DNA from: Bacillota bacterium
GTDB lineage: Bacteria > Bacillota > UBA4882 > UBA8346
DNA length: 28,152 nucleotides
Reading direction: 5' to 3'
Assembly: GCA_023415375.1 (NCBI GenBank)
Contig: JAEZKW010000092.1
Location: forward strand, 1 to 28,152
A program made the translations under genes and the position numbers. The notes under the pieces were generated by a model. It had not been told where the DNA came from, did no database searches, and was given only the letters and a program-made list of their open reading frames with translations. Positions 1 to 9,123 of this stretch are shown piece after piece (position 1 is the first letter of the stretch; every line of letters begins with the position of its first letter).

Positions 1-416
1 GCGTTAATCCGCTGACCCGCCTGATATCCACTGATTCCCTTCCGTCCACAATTCAATGTGCTAATCCGCATCTTTAGATTTTGCAATTCATTCCAAATCG
101 CGGCCTTATTTTGATCATCCAAAACTAGAATTTCCTGTACAAGCATTTTTGCTCGGGCGGTTAAAGTTGTGACTTCTGCATTATTCTTAATTTGGGCTTC
201 GTCACTTAATTGTAATTCACTTTGTAGTGCGACCTCAATGCTATTCAACGTCTCAATACACCGTTCCCGCGTTTCCAAAAGGCTATCGTACTCATTCTCA
301 TGATTTTCATAAGTCAAATCACCAATCATTTTTGAAAGTGTAAGCATTTCTTCCAAGAAATGGACCTTGTTCTCTAGTAGCCCCTGAATGTGATCGCCTT
401 CCAGTGAATCCACCAT
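1..416 (-). CDS. Flagellar export chaperone, FliT/FlgN-like (3' end outside window)
   Basis: An open frame starts at ATG 416 after the strong ribosome binding site GGAAGGAGC and runs off the left edge without a stop, giving at least 138 codons. The product is almost wholly helical and charged, with heptad-like stretches (for example FLEEMLTLSKMIGDL) and no membrane segment. It lies 58 nt downstream of fliD, where FliT-type chaperones usually sit, and its size and helical character fit the FliT/FlgN class that binds export substrates and delivers them to the flagellar secretion gate. No fliS-like gene lies between it and fliD, which is a departure from the common fliD-fliS-fliT order. The assignment rests on position and helical character, because these chaperones have little conserved sequence. 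FlgN-like or unknown are the alternatives. Confidence 0.6.
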   Translation of the reverse strand, partial: MVDSLEGDHIQGLLENKVHFLEEMLTLSKMIGDLTYENHENEYDSLLETRERCIETLNSIEVALQSELQLSDEAQIKNNAEVTTLTARAKMLVQEILVLDDQNKAAIWNELQNLKMRISTLNCGRKGISGYQAGQRIN

Positions 417-474
417 GTAAGCTCCTTCCGTGTAGATTACCATTCTCATCTCATTTCCAATAATCGATTGTTTT

Positions 475-2757
475 TTATCCAATCATATTGGAAACCATAC
501 TCGCTTGATTAGCAATTTTATTAAGTGACGTCTCCATTCCATTAAAAACTTTCCACAAACGTTTTTCCTCTGCATCGAGCCTCTTTTGAACTGTATCAAT
601 GTAATTATTCTTTTTCATGATATCCTTGCCGATCTTTGAATTGGCATCGCCGCCGCCGGGAAGACCGGCCTCCTCGGTAAGTCGTTTAACATTCATATTT
701 AAAGAATTATAAAGACTAGTAAAAATCCCCTGGCTACCGGCTGTTAGTTCGGTTGCCTTTGCTTTATCGCTGGCACTATCCGAGGGGGCACTGACTTGTC
801 GATTATTCGTGAGCAGTCGTATGACCCCATCCGGGTCTTTTTGCAGAGCAGCCGTTAATTTGGTCGTATCTAAATGGAGTTTGCCATTTTCACTGTAATC
901 TCCGGTCGTAATACCAATTTGGCTTAAAGTATTACAAGAAGAGTACTTAATATCACTATTCATAAAACCCAATTGGCTTAATATGTCATTTTGGGCGCCA
1001 CTATTGACTTTCATCTGAACATTTTCGGTTGTAAACGAAATTTTATTATCACTCGCCGATACCTTGACCCGGTTGACACCGAAAGCTTCATCTAATTTTT
1101 CCTGTAAGGCGCCTTTTAAATCAGTCGCTGAGTAACTCTTAGGATCAAGCTTAATCGGTTTGGTTATGTCCCCCAAGGTGAAATTGAATTGATTGGAAGT
1201 TGCGGTTGCGTTAACGGATCCCGCTAAAGAGCCTCCATTTAAAGTTATTGGTGTTGAGACCACTCGGGATATCTTCGATCGCAGATCGTTCACTATTGAC
1301 ATCATTAGTCGATCGTTATTTAAGAGACCTTCTTGTCCCAATTTTTCCCACTTCTTAATTTGTTCCTCAGACATCTGCTCTTTTTGCTCATCGGTTAACG
1401 GGTCATAATGCTTTTTGCCTTTGGTAGGGCGGGCTTTGTTAATCTGTTCATTCATTCCGCTCAATGTCGTATTGTAAGAAGTGATAAAATCATTAATCTT
1501 TTTAACAATTTCAGTGGTATCCGTAGACACATTAACCGTAGAAGAGCCAGTCCCGGTTAGATTTAAAGTCACTCCGTTCAGGGTAAAAGAATTGCCTGCT
1601 TGTTTAAATGGGGTCCCGTTAACCGAAAACTCAGCATTTTCTCCAATCGTACTGCCTGCCTGATCCATCTTAAAAAGCGATTTCAAAACCCCATCCGTAT
1701 CGTCAATCACAATACCCGGTCGGCCGTGATTATAATCACCGGACTGAGTAGCGGTTAACATCAGCTTATTGCTTTCGACATCAAAAAACGCCTTCACTCC
1801 TGCAGTACTGGATGAATTAATTTCTTCTATCATTTTATCAATCGAATCATTATTGGTGAACTTAAATACTTGGCCATTGATAGTAAAGCTAAAGGAACCT
1901 GTCGGTGAACTCTTGCTGGTAAAATGGCCCTCTGCATTCACAAACTGATCACGCAGATTGTACAGAGAGGTCGAAGTATCTACCGTCGATACGCTTGCGC
2001 CATCCTTAAATCCCAAATCTGTCAGGATTGAATTATTGGCTACGCTATTCATGGTGATGTTATGCTTTATTCCATCATCGGTATACAGCTCCAACTGATT
2101 GTTGGAAGTAACTTTAACCTTCACCGAAATGTCATCGATATTCTCTTTGTGAAACACCTTTTTTATCTCTCGTTCGATGGTTTCTGCTAAGTGGGTTAAA
2201 CTCCTACTATCCTTTTCTCCCGCACTGTATTTGCCGGACAATTTAGAGAGATTAACCGTTACCCGGGTGCCATCGACGGTTAAGTCAAAAGAATGACGGG
2301 ACTTATCAACAGTAATCAAGCTTTTAGGCGTACCGATGACCTGTGAAGAGAGAAAAACTCCCTTGCTTGTGCTTTGGGGATCATCTGTGCTGCTATTCGA
2401 AGAGAAAGTGGCCAATTTGTCGACTTTCACTGCATAGCTGCCATTGGTGGCATTTTTATCAGCAGTAGCACTCACCACCTCAGAATCACTCGTATCAATC
2501 TTACGGGTGTCATATGAAGTCTCCATTTTTAAATCAAAAACGGAGTCTCGCAAAGCGGAAAGAGCAGTATTTTGAGCACGAAAAGCTTCTTCTTTCCATT
2601 GCAATAACTGAATTTGTTGATTGGTCCGGTCAAGTGGTTTCCTGTCATATTTCGTAATTTTTTTGATCGTACCCGCCGTATCCATACCGGAATTGAGTCC
2701 GACAATTCCTAAACCATTAACTCCACCTGTAGTAATCGAAGAGCCCGATTCTGCCAT
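475..2757 (-). CDS. fliD: Flagellar filament cap protein FliD, enlarged
   Basis: FliD forms the cap at the filament tip and folds incoming flagellin. The N-terminal domain (about residues 14-115, starting GLGIVGLNSGMDTAGTIKKI) and the C-terminal FliD domain (about 480-760, with LSQIGITTGDYSENGKLHLD near 611-630 and a coiled-coil tail) are clear. At 760 aa it is much longer than the 450-500 aa seen in Bacillus or E. coli. The extra length holds flagellin-IN-like beta modules at about 152-250 (ending ILTDLGF), 285-365, and 520-600 (ending DILSQLGF). The last one sits inside the C-terminal domain, between STPI and SDIKYSSCNTLSQIG. The start at 2757 follows the site TTAGGAAGTGG. It lies 26 nt after flaG, and the two probably share a transcript. 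Confidence 0.95.
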   Translation of the reverse strand: MAESGSSITTGGVNGLGIVGLNSGMDTAGTIKKITKYDRKPLDRTNQQIQLLQWKEEAFRAQNTALSALRDSVFDLKMETSYDTRKIDTSDSEVVSATADKNATNGSYAVKVDKLATFSSNSSTDDPQSTSKGVFLSSQVIGTPKSLITVDKSRHSFDLTVDGTRVTVNLSKLSGKYSAGEKDSRSLTHLAETIEREIKKVFHKENIDDISVKVKVTSNNQLELYTDDGIKHNITMNSVANNSILTDLGFKDGASVSTVDTSTSLYNLRDQFVNAEGHFTSKSSPTGSFSFTINGQVFKFTNNDSIDKMIEEINSSSTAGVKAFFDVESNKLMLTATQSGDYNHGRPGIVIDDTDGVLKSLFKMDQAGSTIGENAEFSVNGTPFKQAGNSFTLNGVTLNLTGTGSSTVNVSTDTTEIVKKINDFITSYNTTLSGMNEQINKARPTKGKKHYDPLTDEQKEQMSEEQIKKWEKLGQEGLLNNDRLMMSIVNDLRSKISRVVSTPITLNGGSLAGSVNATATSNQFNFTLGDITKPIKLDPKSYSATDLKGALQEKLDEAFGVNRVKVSASDNKISFTTENVQMKVNSGAQNDILSQLGFMNSDIKYSSCNTLSQIGITTGDYSENGKLHLDTTKLTAALQKDPDGVIRLLTNNRQVSAPSDSASDKAKATELTAGSQGIFTSLYNSLNMNVKRLTEEAGLPGGGDANSKIGKDIMKKNNYIDTVQKRLDAEEKRLWKVFNGMETSLNKIANQASMVSNMIG

Positions 2758-2783
2758 TTTGCCACTTCCTAACCTTCATTGAA

Positions 2784-3137
2784 TTATACTTTCTTATCCA
2801 GTAAGATCCCGTACATATCATACATTTTGGTAATCATGTTTAAAATTTCTTCAGGCGGATACTGCTTGATAGTTTCACCGGTAACGGAATTGACAAATTT
2901 AACAACCTCGGTATTAGTCCGTTCATCGATAGAATACTTGCATTCGATATTGACTTCCTCATAAGCCATGTTAATAATTTTGAGTGCCTTTTCGATTTTT
3001 TCTTTATCATTGGGGATAGATTGGGGTTGCGCCTCATCGTAACTCGATACTTTTGCCCCCGAACTTCCGACCGCTTTTCTTGTTGCCCCAATATTTGCAT
3101 TGATGGTATTGATTGAAGATCCCGCTTCCACCTTCAT
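2784..3137 (-). CDS. flaG: FlaG family protein
   Basis: A small cytoplasmic protein of 117 aa with the FlaG signature in its second half: VKFVNSVTGETIKQYPPEEI at about residues 74-93, followed by a helix and ILLDKKV at the end. The N-terminal 45 residues are low in complexity and probably disordered, as usual in the family. FlaG affects filament length in several bacteria and is typically encoded next to fliD, as here. A good ribosome binding site (AAGGAGGTAG) precedes ATG 3137. The 112-nt gap to the upstream leg operon holds no convincing terminator or sigma-D promoter, so read-through from the glycosylation operon is plausible. Confidence 0.88.
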   Translation of the reverse strand: MKVEAGSSINTINANIGATRKAVGSSGAKVSSYDEAQPQSIPNDKEKIEKALKIINMAYEEVNIECKYSIDERTNTEVVKFVNSVTGETIKQYPPEEILNMITKMYDMYGILLDKKV

Positions 3138-3205
3138 AAAAACTACCTCCTTGTAAATTGCTACATTCTTCCAGTTGCGACTATAAGTTTCCTAATTTAA
3201 ATTTC

Positions 3206-3229
3206 GGAAAAATAAATGGAAAAATAAAT
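3206..3229. repeat. 12-bp perfect tandem duplication in the legF-flaG gap
   Basis: The unit GGAAAAATAAAT occurs twice head to tail with no mismatch. It lies in the AT-rich 112-nt spacer between the end of legF and flaG, about 70 nt upstream of the flaG start. It is probably a slippage product. A change in promoter spacing is possible, but no matching -10/-35 pair was found. Confidence 0.6.
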
Positions 3230-3249
3230 AGTTCTTTAGGCCTATTCAT

Positions 3250-3960
3250 TTATGTCTTTAACAAAAGAAATTCGGCAAATTTCAAATCCAGCTCCGTATC
3301 TATATCCACTGATCTTTCCTGGGGCATGATGTAGGCATAGGTCTTGGGTCCAAAGAAGCCGTTATTTTCCTTGAGATATTCAATATTTGCCAGATAAATG
3401 GCTCCGTTTATTCGATAGTATTGTTTTAAAGACTGTCTTCCTAGATTTGCAATATTTTTTGATAAAAAATCAGCCATCGATAAATCTTCAGCAATGGTAT
3501 TCATCCATAGAGGTGAATGTTCGCTTTGACAAACTGACACTACGGCGCGCCCGCGCGAAGCTGCTTTTTTTTCATTAAAGACTGTTACAGCCCGCTCTAT
3601 ATCGACGGCATTCCGGAGCGGGCTGGTCGGCTGTAACAATGCAAGCTCTTGAAAATTAACTCCCTGCTCCTCGAAAAATTCAACAGCATGAATAATCACA
3701 TTGATACTTTTTGCCGTATCACTAGCTAATTCCGGTGGTCTTTGAAACGGCACTTCCGCTCCAAAACTCTTTGAGATTTCGGTAATTTCCGGATCATCGG
3801 TACTCACCACCACATGAGTGAAACAAACACTTTGAATCGCCGCTTCGATGGTCCAGGCAATCAGTGGTTTCCCGCCGAGCAATCGAATATTCTTACGAGG
3901 TAAGCCCTTCGAGCCGCCCCGGGCCGGTATTAGAGCTATTCGCTTTTCCTGGTCAGCCAC
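3250..3960 (-). CDS. legF: CMP-legionaminic acid synthetase (NeuA/PtmB family)
   Basis: Activates a nine-carbon nonulosonic acid with CTP to the CMP-sugar used by the glycosyltransferase. The cytidylyltransferase signature IALIPARGGSKGLPRKN is at residues 8-24, followed by GGKPLIAWTIEAA, STDDPEI and the LLQPTSPLR substrate loop; the C-terminus carries the family's VDIDTELDL. I place the start at GTG 3960, behind AGAGGGAAC. This gives 236 aa, the usual family length, and an 8-nt overlap with the upstream legX stop. A longer frame up to 4032 would extend deep into legX and is unlikely. Being last of seven leg genes, it closes the pathway. The exact sugar (legionaminic acid rather than sialic acid) is inferred from neighbouring legB and legC. 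Confidence 0.9.
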   Translation of the reverse strand: MADQEKRIALIPARGGSKGLPRKNIRLLGGKPLIAWTIEAAIQSVCFTHVVVSTDDPEITEISKSFGAEVPFQRPPELASDTAKSINVIIHAVEFFEEQGVNFQELALLQPTSPLRNAVDIERAVTVFNEKKAASRGRAVVSVCQSEHSPLWMNTIAEDLSMADFLSKNIANLGRQSLKQYYRINGAIYLANIEYLKENNGFFGPKTYAYIMPQERSVDIDTELDLKFAEFLLLKT

Positions 3961-5026
3961 TATAGGTTGTTCCCTCTGCTTTCTTAAAATATTCCAACGT
4001 ATTTTGATATTCCTCCCATTGCCCGATATCAAACCACTTATTACTAACAGGAAACACCCCTATTTTATGGCCCCACTCTTTAGCTTTTAAAAGCAAATCC
4101 GGCATATTGGTAACCTCATTTTCAGGAATTAAATCAATCATTTCCGGCTCTAGCACATAAACCCCGGAATTAATTACAAAATCATATTCAGGCTTTTCAG
4201 TCATTTGATGCAGCTTGTTATCTTTTAACTCAATCACCCCGTAAGGGATTTGCATGTGCTTCACCACCCCAACCACAGTTGCAAAATTTTTGTTATGTTG
4301 ATGGAAATCCAACAGTTTATCAAAATCCACATCAATAATGACATCACAATTACTGACAATAAAGGTCTCCTTTAATCGGTCTTTGGCCAGCCTTAAAGCG
4401 CCAGCTGTTCCCAGCGGAACATCTTCATGTGTGTAACTAACATTATAACCATTGGCATTTTCTAAAAAGTACAGTTTAATAATCTCCGCCTTGTAATTTA
4501 ACGAAATAATAAAATTATTGAAACCATACTTGTGAAAGCTATTCATGATAATTTCAATAATGGGCTTATCCCCTACGGGAATCAACGGTTTAGGCAAAAT
4601 CTTGGTGAAGGGGTCGAGCCTGGAACCCTTACCGCCAGCCATGATAAAGACTTGGTTGCTTTTGGGGCAAAACTTCTCCCCCGTTTCAAGAATATCCTCA
4701 ATCAAAACCAGATCGACCACTCTCTTAGCTTCATCAACCACCGGAATATTCTTTAATTTATATTTGACCATCAGCTCGCGAGCTTTTTGGGTCTCTCCCT
4801 CATAGATGAATTTGGGGTTCTTATTCATGATCCGGACGATCGGCTTATCCAACGTAATATTATTCAAAATGGAGCGGCGAATATCGCCATCGGTTACAGT
4901 CCCCAGCAAAACCTTTTCACTGCTGACCACCAGTAAGATTTGCAGCCGGTTTTCATTTAACTGTTCGATAGCGTCACGAATTGTCTTTTCCTCTGTAATC
5001 AAAGCGTGTTTTGCTTGTTGACACAT
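3953..5026 (-). CDS. legX: CBS-domain sugar-phosphate nucleotidyltransferase (PtmE/LegX-like)
   Basis: Two N-terminal CBS domains (about residues 8-60 and 65-117, with VTDGDIRRSI typical of the first) are followed by a nucleotidyltransferase domain from about 125. The signature is FIMAGGKGSRLDP plus ILPKPLIPVGDKPI at 127-154. The family homologue PtmE of Campylobacter jejuni makes a GDP-linked glucosamine derivative from the sugar 1-phosphate. This supplies the GDP-GlcNAc on which the legionaminic route starts, and I infer the same role here. The length (357 aa) is normal for CBS-containing members. It sits 8 nt after legH and overlaps legF. The CBS pair suggests control by an adenine nucleotide, which is not visible in the sequence. 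Confidence 0.85.
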   Translation of the reverse strand: MCQQAKHALITEEKTIRDAIEQLNENRLQILLVVSSEKVLLGTVTDGDIRRSILNNITLDKPIVRIMNKNPKFIYEGETQKARELMVKYKLKNIPVVDEAKRVVDLVLIEDILETGEKFCPKSNQVFIMAGGKGSRLDPFTKILPKPLIPVGDKPIIEIIMNSFHKYGFNNFIISLNYKAEIIKLYFLENANGYNVSYTHEDVPLGTAGALRLAKDRLKETFIVSNCDVIIDVDFDKLLDFHQHNKNFATVVGVVKHMQIPYGVIELKDNKLHQMTEKPEYDFVINSGVYVLEPEMIDLIPENEVTNMPDLLLKAKEWGHKIGVFPVSNKWFDIGQWEEYQNTLEYFKKAEGTTYSG

Positions 5027-5034
5027 GGCTAAAG

Positions 5035-5676
5035 TTATCCTTCCCTATACTTGATAATCCTGGCCGGTACTCCGACTACAACTGCAGCTTCAGGCATGTC
5101 CTTGATCACTACAGCCCCGGCCCCGACGATGGAACGTTTACCAATGGAAAGACCTTGAATAATCGTTGCGCCCGCTCCAATATGGGCCCCGTCGCCAATT
5201 TGAATCCCCCCGCAAAGAATAGCTCCGGATGCAATATGAACATGGGCACCGACAGTACAATCATGTTCTACCGTTGCTTTCGTATTGATAATCGAGTTAG
5301 AAGCTATGTTAACGCTGGTCTGCACTATCGCACCAGCCATCACTTGGACTCCCTCACCGAGCTCAGTCCGGGGAGAAATAACCGCCGAAGCGTGAATGAC
5401 AGTGGCAAATTTGTAACCCCTGGTTTTAAAGTATTCATACAAATGTTGCCTTTTGCCGGTATCACCTACAGAACCTAGGCCGTTAACCAACAAAACCTCA
5501 TCGGGCGAATATTTTACAACCGCCTGATCATCAATAAGTGGAATATTAGTGAGAGATTGGATCTTTTTAAATGCAGGGTCGGCAATTGCCAACACTTCAT
5601 ACGATTGCTGGAGTAAAATATCTAATAAAACCCGGCCGTGACCACCAGCGCCTAATAAAACAATCGGTAAGCTCAT
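5035..5676 (-). CDS. legH: Sugar O/N-acetyltransferase, NeuD/LegH family
   Basis: The N-terminus has the nucleotide- or sugar-binding fold of the NeuD/PglD family (VLLGAGGHGRVLLDILL at residues 6-22). The rest is a left-handed beta helix built of hexapeptide repeats (for example IASGAILCGGIQIGDGAHIG). The histidine of EHDCTVG, just before the helix coils, matches the usual catalytic position. In legionaminic acid synthesis this enzyme N-acetylates the 4-amino sugar made by LegC using acetyl-CoA. It overlaps legI by 4 nt, so translation is probably coupled. A role as NeuD-type sialic acid O-acetyltransferase is the alternative, but legC next door needs an N-acetyltransferase and no other candidate is present. 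Confidence 0.85.
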   Translation of the reverse strand: MSLPIVLLGAGGHGRVLLDILLQQSYEVLAIADPAFKKIQSLTNIPLIDDQAVVKYSPDEVLLVNGLGSVGDTGKRQHLYEYFKTRGYKFATVIHASAVISPRTELGEGVQVMAGAIVQTSVNIASNSIINTKATVEHDCTVGAHVHIASGAILCGGIQIGDGAHIGAGATIIQGLSIGKRSIVGAGAVVIKDMPEAAVVVGVPARIIKYREG

Positions 5677-6773
5677 ATCTCAATCAACTCATCTTGTTTA
5701 AAATCTCTAGGTGCTTTTTTACCCAAAAGCTCCCAATACCGTGCCGGTGAAATACCTGTACCGGGTCTCTTTATAACAATATTTCCCTCACTGAAAGCAG
5801 TTCCTTGATGGATATCCGAGGCCGCCACCAAACTTTTTCTGGCAACAACCCGGTTTTTTAGCTCCCCTGAGGTTGGGCATTTCCTAGAACAGCCCAAGGC
5901 TACTTCCACTTGGCGAATTGCCGCTACCAACGCTTTCAGTTCTTCCGGTTCCAATGACGCCCGGTGATCGGGGCCCGGCAAATCACGACTGATCGTAAAA
6001 TGTTTCTCAATGACTGAAGCGCCGCGAGCCACTGCCGCAATACTAACGGCAATCCCCGGGGTATGATCCGACAAACCCACCGGTAGTCCAAAAGCATCAT
6101 GTAAAGTATCCATCGCTTTTAAATTCACTCCTTCAAAAGGAGCCGGATACTCCGTCGTGCAATGCAACAAGATAACTTTTTCTTGTAAAACCCCTTGACC
6201 TTCGATGGAATTGAAAGCTTCTTGAAACGCTTCAATAGACGGCTTACCACTTAAATCAATATAACCAAAAGCCAAGGCGGCCAGAGCCAATTCGATTTCC
6301 CCCAAGGTGCTCATTCCGGTGGATAAAATCACCGGTTTCCCAGTTTTAGCTATTTTCAGCAGAAATGGTAGATTGGTGATTTCCCCGGAGGGAATTTTAA
6401 TTTGCGGAATATTAAACTTCTTATGCAACATATCCAGACTTGCTATATCAAATGGAGTCGATAAAAATTGAATATTTTGATCCTTGCAATGAGTGATTAA
6501 GCTTTGATGGGCTGTTTCGTCCAATTCCAAACGTTTCAGCATTTCCAGCTGAGATTCTTCAATTGGATTGTTTTGCTTTTGGTATTCCGCTTTAGGCGCA
6601 GAATAATTACTGATAGCCTGGGCCTTAAAAGTCTGAAACTTAACTGCATCCGCTCCGGATTCTTTCGCAATGTCAATCAATTGCAACGCTTTTTCCAAAG
6701 AACCGTTATGATTGACACCTGCTTCGGCGATAATCTGTATGCGCGAGTGCGCAACTCCTCGGTTCCTCATCAT
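5673..6773 (-). CDS. legI: Legionaminic acid synthase (NeuB family)
   Basis: Condenses the 2,4-diacetamido-trideoxymannose product with phosphoenolpyruvate to give the nine-carbon acid. The NeuB TIM-barrel is marked by IIAEAGVNHNGSLEKALQLI (about residues 14-33), the following ADAVKFQTFK and the STPFD and LSTGMS motifs; GLSDHTPGIAVSIAAVARGA and IEKHFT complete the active-site set. A SAF/antifreeze-like domain forms the last 60 residues (SLVAASDIHQGTAFSEGNIV). The 366 aa length is typical. The start ATG overlaps the legG stop by 4 nt. Sequence alone does not separate NeuB, LegI and PseI; legB and legC upstream and the absence of pseB-type genes favour LegI. Confidence 0.92.
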   Translation of the reverse strand: MMRNRGVAHSRIQIIAEAGVNHNGSLEKALQLIDIAKESGADAVKFQTFKAQAISNYSAPKAEYQKQNNPIEESQLEMLKRLELDETAHQSLITHCKDQNIQFLSTPFDIASLDMLHKKFNIPQIKIPSGEITNLPFLLKIAKTGKPVILSTGMSTLGEIELALAALAFGYIDLSGKPSIEAFQEAFNSIEGQGVLQEKVILLHCTTEYPAPFEGVNLKAMDTLHDAFGLPVGLSDHTPGIAVSIAAVARGASVIEKHFTISRDLPGPDHRASLEPEELKALVAAIRQVEVALGCSRKCPTSGELKNRVVARKSLVAASDIHQGTAFSEGNIVIKRPGTGISPARYWELLGKKAPRDFKQDELIEI

Positions 6774-7927
6774 CGTCTACAATCCACCTTATAAAAATGT
6801 TTTTTCAATAATCCCTGATAATCAGGGACTTGTTTTAAAACACTATGAATCCTTCGAGCTGATTCACCATCACCATAAGGATTCACAACTTCCGAACAAT
6901 CTTTATGAAAGGCTTCCTCAATCGCCTGAACAATCGCTTTCCTTTCTACCAGTGAATTAATAACCGACGCAGCTTGCAAGCGTCCTTTTTGGCGATCGCC
7001 AATATTAACAGTAGGTTTTTTTAATGAGGGAGCTTCATAGATGCCGCTAGAGGAATTGCCGACTACCGCATCCACCTGTGCCATCAGGCTTAGGTAAAAA
7101 CGTCCTAAAGAGGTAAAAGCCGTGGCATTACTATGCTCAGCTACATATTGCTCAACCATATATATTAAAGCCCGCCCTCCCGGATCGGAATTGGGTTTGG
7201 TGAAAATCAAACCCACATCCGGCCCCAGATCCGTCAAAGCATCCAAAAGGATCTGAAACTGCTCGGTCGCTTTTTCATGATCCAGCGTCGCCGGATGAAA
7301 TGTAATCAATAAATTACGTTTTAAAAATTTTAAATTAAGCTCTGAAATAAGTTGTTCCCTGGTCATGAAGGAGCTTCTTTTGATATGGTCCAGTCCGGGG
7401 CTGCCAACATTATAAATAGAATCCGGATTTTCACCCATTTGACGGACCCTCCGCCAGGCTTCTTCATTGGTTACAAAGTGGAGATGTGCCATTTTAGTGA
7501 TCGCATGCCGGATTGAATCATCAAAAGCCCCTTCGGTGATATCTCCTCCTGCAATATGGGCAACAGGAATTTTGCAAATTAAAGCGGCCTCTGCTGCTGT
7601 CAGGATCTCATAGCGATCGCCAAGTAAAACCAAAATGTCGGGAGCAAGCCGTTCCAAAGCATCCGCCAGGCCAATTAAAGCCAAGCCCATTGATTTCACC
7701 GTACCATTTGCAGTATCACTAGATACCAACATCGAGATCTTTTCACGGATCATAAATCCATCCCGTTCGATTTCCCGATATGTAAGCCCGTATTCAGGCG
7801 CCAAATGGGAGCCCGTAACAATCAATTGGAGTTCTAAGTCCGGGTCTTGCTGAATCTCCTTTAAAAGCCAATATAATAAACCATATTCTGCTCTAGTCCC
7901 TGTTATAACGGCAATTTTCCTCACCAT
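6770..7927 (-). CDS. legG: Hydrolysing NDP-sugar 2-epimerase (NeuC/LegG)
   Basis: Releases NDP while epimerising C2, yielding the free manno-configured sugar for LegI. The fold markers are IAVITGTRAEYGLLYWLL at the N-terminus, HIAGGDITEGAFDDSIRHAI near the middle, and GNSSSGIYEAPSLKKPTVNI plus GDRQKGR in the C-terminal Rossmann domain. These are the diagnostic segments of the NeuC branch rather than of WecB-type epimerases. I chose ATG 7927 (385 aa) because GGAG lies 7-8 nt upstream; a TTG two codons earlier has a poorer site. A 71-nt gap separates it from legC, the widest in the leg block, and nothing regulatory was recognised in it. Confidence 0.92.
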   Translation of the reverse strand: MVRKIAVITGTRAEYGLLYWLLKEIQQDPDLELQLIVTGSHLAPEYGLTYREIERDGFMIREKISMLVSSDTANGTVKSMGLALIGLADALERLAPDILVLLGDRYEILTAAEAALICKIPVAHIAGGDITEGAFDDSIRHAITKMAHLHFVTNEEAWRRVRQMGENPDSIYNVGSPGLDHIKRSSFMTREQLISELNLKFLKRNLLITFHPATLDHEKATEQFQILLDALTDLGPDVGLIFTKPNSDPGGRALIYMVEQYVAEHSNATAFTSLGRFYLSLMAQVDAVVGNSSSGIYEAPSLKKPTVNIGDRQKGRLQAASVINSLVERKAIVQAIEEAFHKDCSEVVNPYGDGESARRIHSVLKQVPDYQGLLKKHFYKVDCRR

Positions 7928-8004
7928 AAACAACTCCGCAATTAAATTGAACCTCGCTCCGACAAGCTTTCATTACCCATCTATTCTGCCTTTACTTGCC
8001 GAAT

Positions 8005-9123
8005 TCAGTGTGAACCTAGAATCTGTAATAACGTAGTAGCCGTATAGTGAATATCTTCAACCGAATTTAAAGTCGAACTGGGCAAATTTATGCCATTATC
8101 AAATAAGTCATAGCTATTAGGATAATCTCCGGTTTTATACTTACGGTAAGGCGGTGACTCGAATAGCGGTTGAAAAATCCGGCGGCAAGGAATGCCCTTC
8201 TCTCTTAATTTCTCCATGATCTCCGGGACTGTAAAGCTTACTTTCTGATGATTGAAACGTACCGAAGACATCCATACCGATGAAACAGCTCCAGGCAACT
8301 CCTGTTGCATGCTGAGACGATCATCACCCGCAAAAACCCTCTGGTATTCCTGAAAGAAATTCCGCTTCCTTATTAAAAATTCGCTAACTCTCTGAAATTG
8401 AGCCAACCCAAGAGCAGCTTCCAAATTGGTCATTCGATTGTTAAAACCGATTTCCGGATGGTAATAATAATCGCGGTTACCATCGCGAGCCTGATTGACT
8501 AAAAATTTTATATGTTTGGCTCGTTCGGGGCTAGCGGTTGTTACCATGCCCCCACCACCGGTGGTGATCACTTTATTCCCGTTAAAACTAAAACATCCCA
8601 TATCCCCAAAAGTCCCAGTCGCTTTCCCCTCATAAACCGCACCTAAACTTTCTGTGGCATCTTCAATTACGTATAAACCATATTCGCTGGCAATATTCAT
8701 AATCTCAGCCATTTCACAAGGATTACCGTACAAATGAACTGGAATCATTGCCTTGGTCCTTGGTGTAATCGCTTTTCTGATCCCATCAGGATCAATATTC
8801 CAGCTATTTCTATCAATGTCCACAAAAACAGGGGTCGCCCCAACATAGATGATCGGGTTTACAGTCGCGATAAAGGTGACGGCTGGTACGATGACCTCAT
8901 CTCCGGCTTTGATTCCCAATTCATTAAGGGCCATATGGATAGCTGCTGTACCGCTTTGAACTGCGACCGCCCCGCCGGTATTCAAGTAAGAGGCAAACTT
9001 GGTTTCAAACTCCGGTACAAAAGGGCCTACAGTTGAAACATAATTACTATCCAGTGCTTGATTTAAATATTCTTTTTCTAACGCCCCCAAATTGGGCGCA
9101 TCGAGTGAAATCGAATTAGACAT
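8005..9123 (-). CDS. legC: PLP-dependent aminotransferase LegC (DegT family)
   Basis: Transfers an amino group to C4 of the 4-keto-6-deoxy sugar made by LegB. DegT/DnrJ/EryC1 features are plain: VQSGTAAIHMALNELG at 55-70, VIVPAVTFIATVNPIIYVGA at 77-96, VIEDATESLGAVYEG at 152-166, and the PLP-binding lysine K184 in CFSFNGNKVITTGGGG. The length of 372 aa is normal. The start overlaps the end of legB by 8 nt. It is encoded directly after a LegB-type dehydratase, which fits the LegC branch better than perosamine or PglE-type enzymes, but the branch call relies partly on this context. Confidence 0.92.
   Translation of the reverse strand: MSNSISLDAPNLGALEKEYLNQALDSNYVSTVGPFVPEFETKFASYLNTGGAVAVQSGTAAIHMALNELGIKAGDEVIVPAVTFIATVNPIIYVGATPVFVDIDRNSWNIDPDGIRKAITPRTKAMIPVHLYGNPCEMAEIMNIASEYGLYVIEDATESLGAVYEGKATGTFGDMGCFSFNGNKVITTGGGGMVTTASPERAKHIKFLVNQARDGNRDYYYHPEIGFNNRMTNLEAALGLAQFQRVSEFLIRKRNFFQEYQRVFAGDDRLSMQQELPGAVSSVWMSSVRFNHQKVSFTVPEIMEKLREKGIPCRRIFQPLFESPPYRKYKTGDYPNSYDLFDNGINLPSSTLNSVEDIHYTATTLLQILGSH

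Noticed and set aside
5011..5478. 155-codon open frame on the plus strand
   Set aside because: It lies wholly opposite legH, whose hexapeptide repeats and family motifs are clear; the plus-strand translation is Cys/Asn/Arg-rich without domain character.
8734..9036. 100-codon plus-strand frame
   Set aside because: Antisense to legC in a conserved aminotransferase region; no ribosome binding site.
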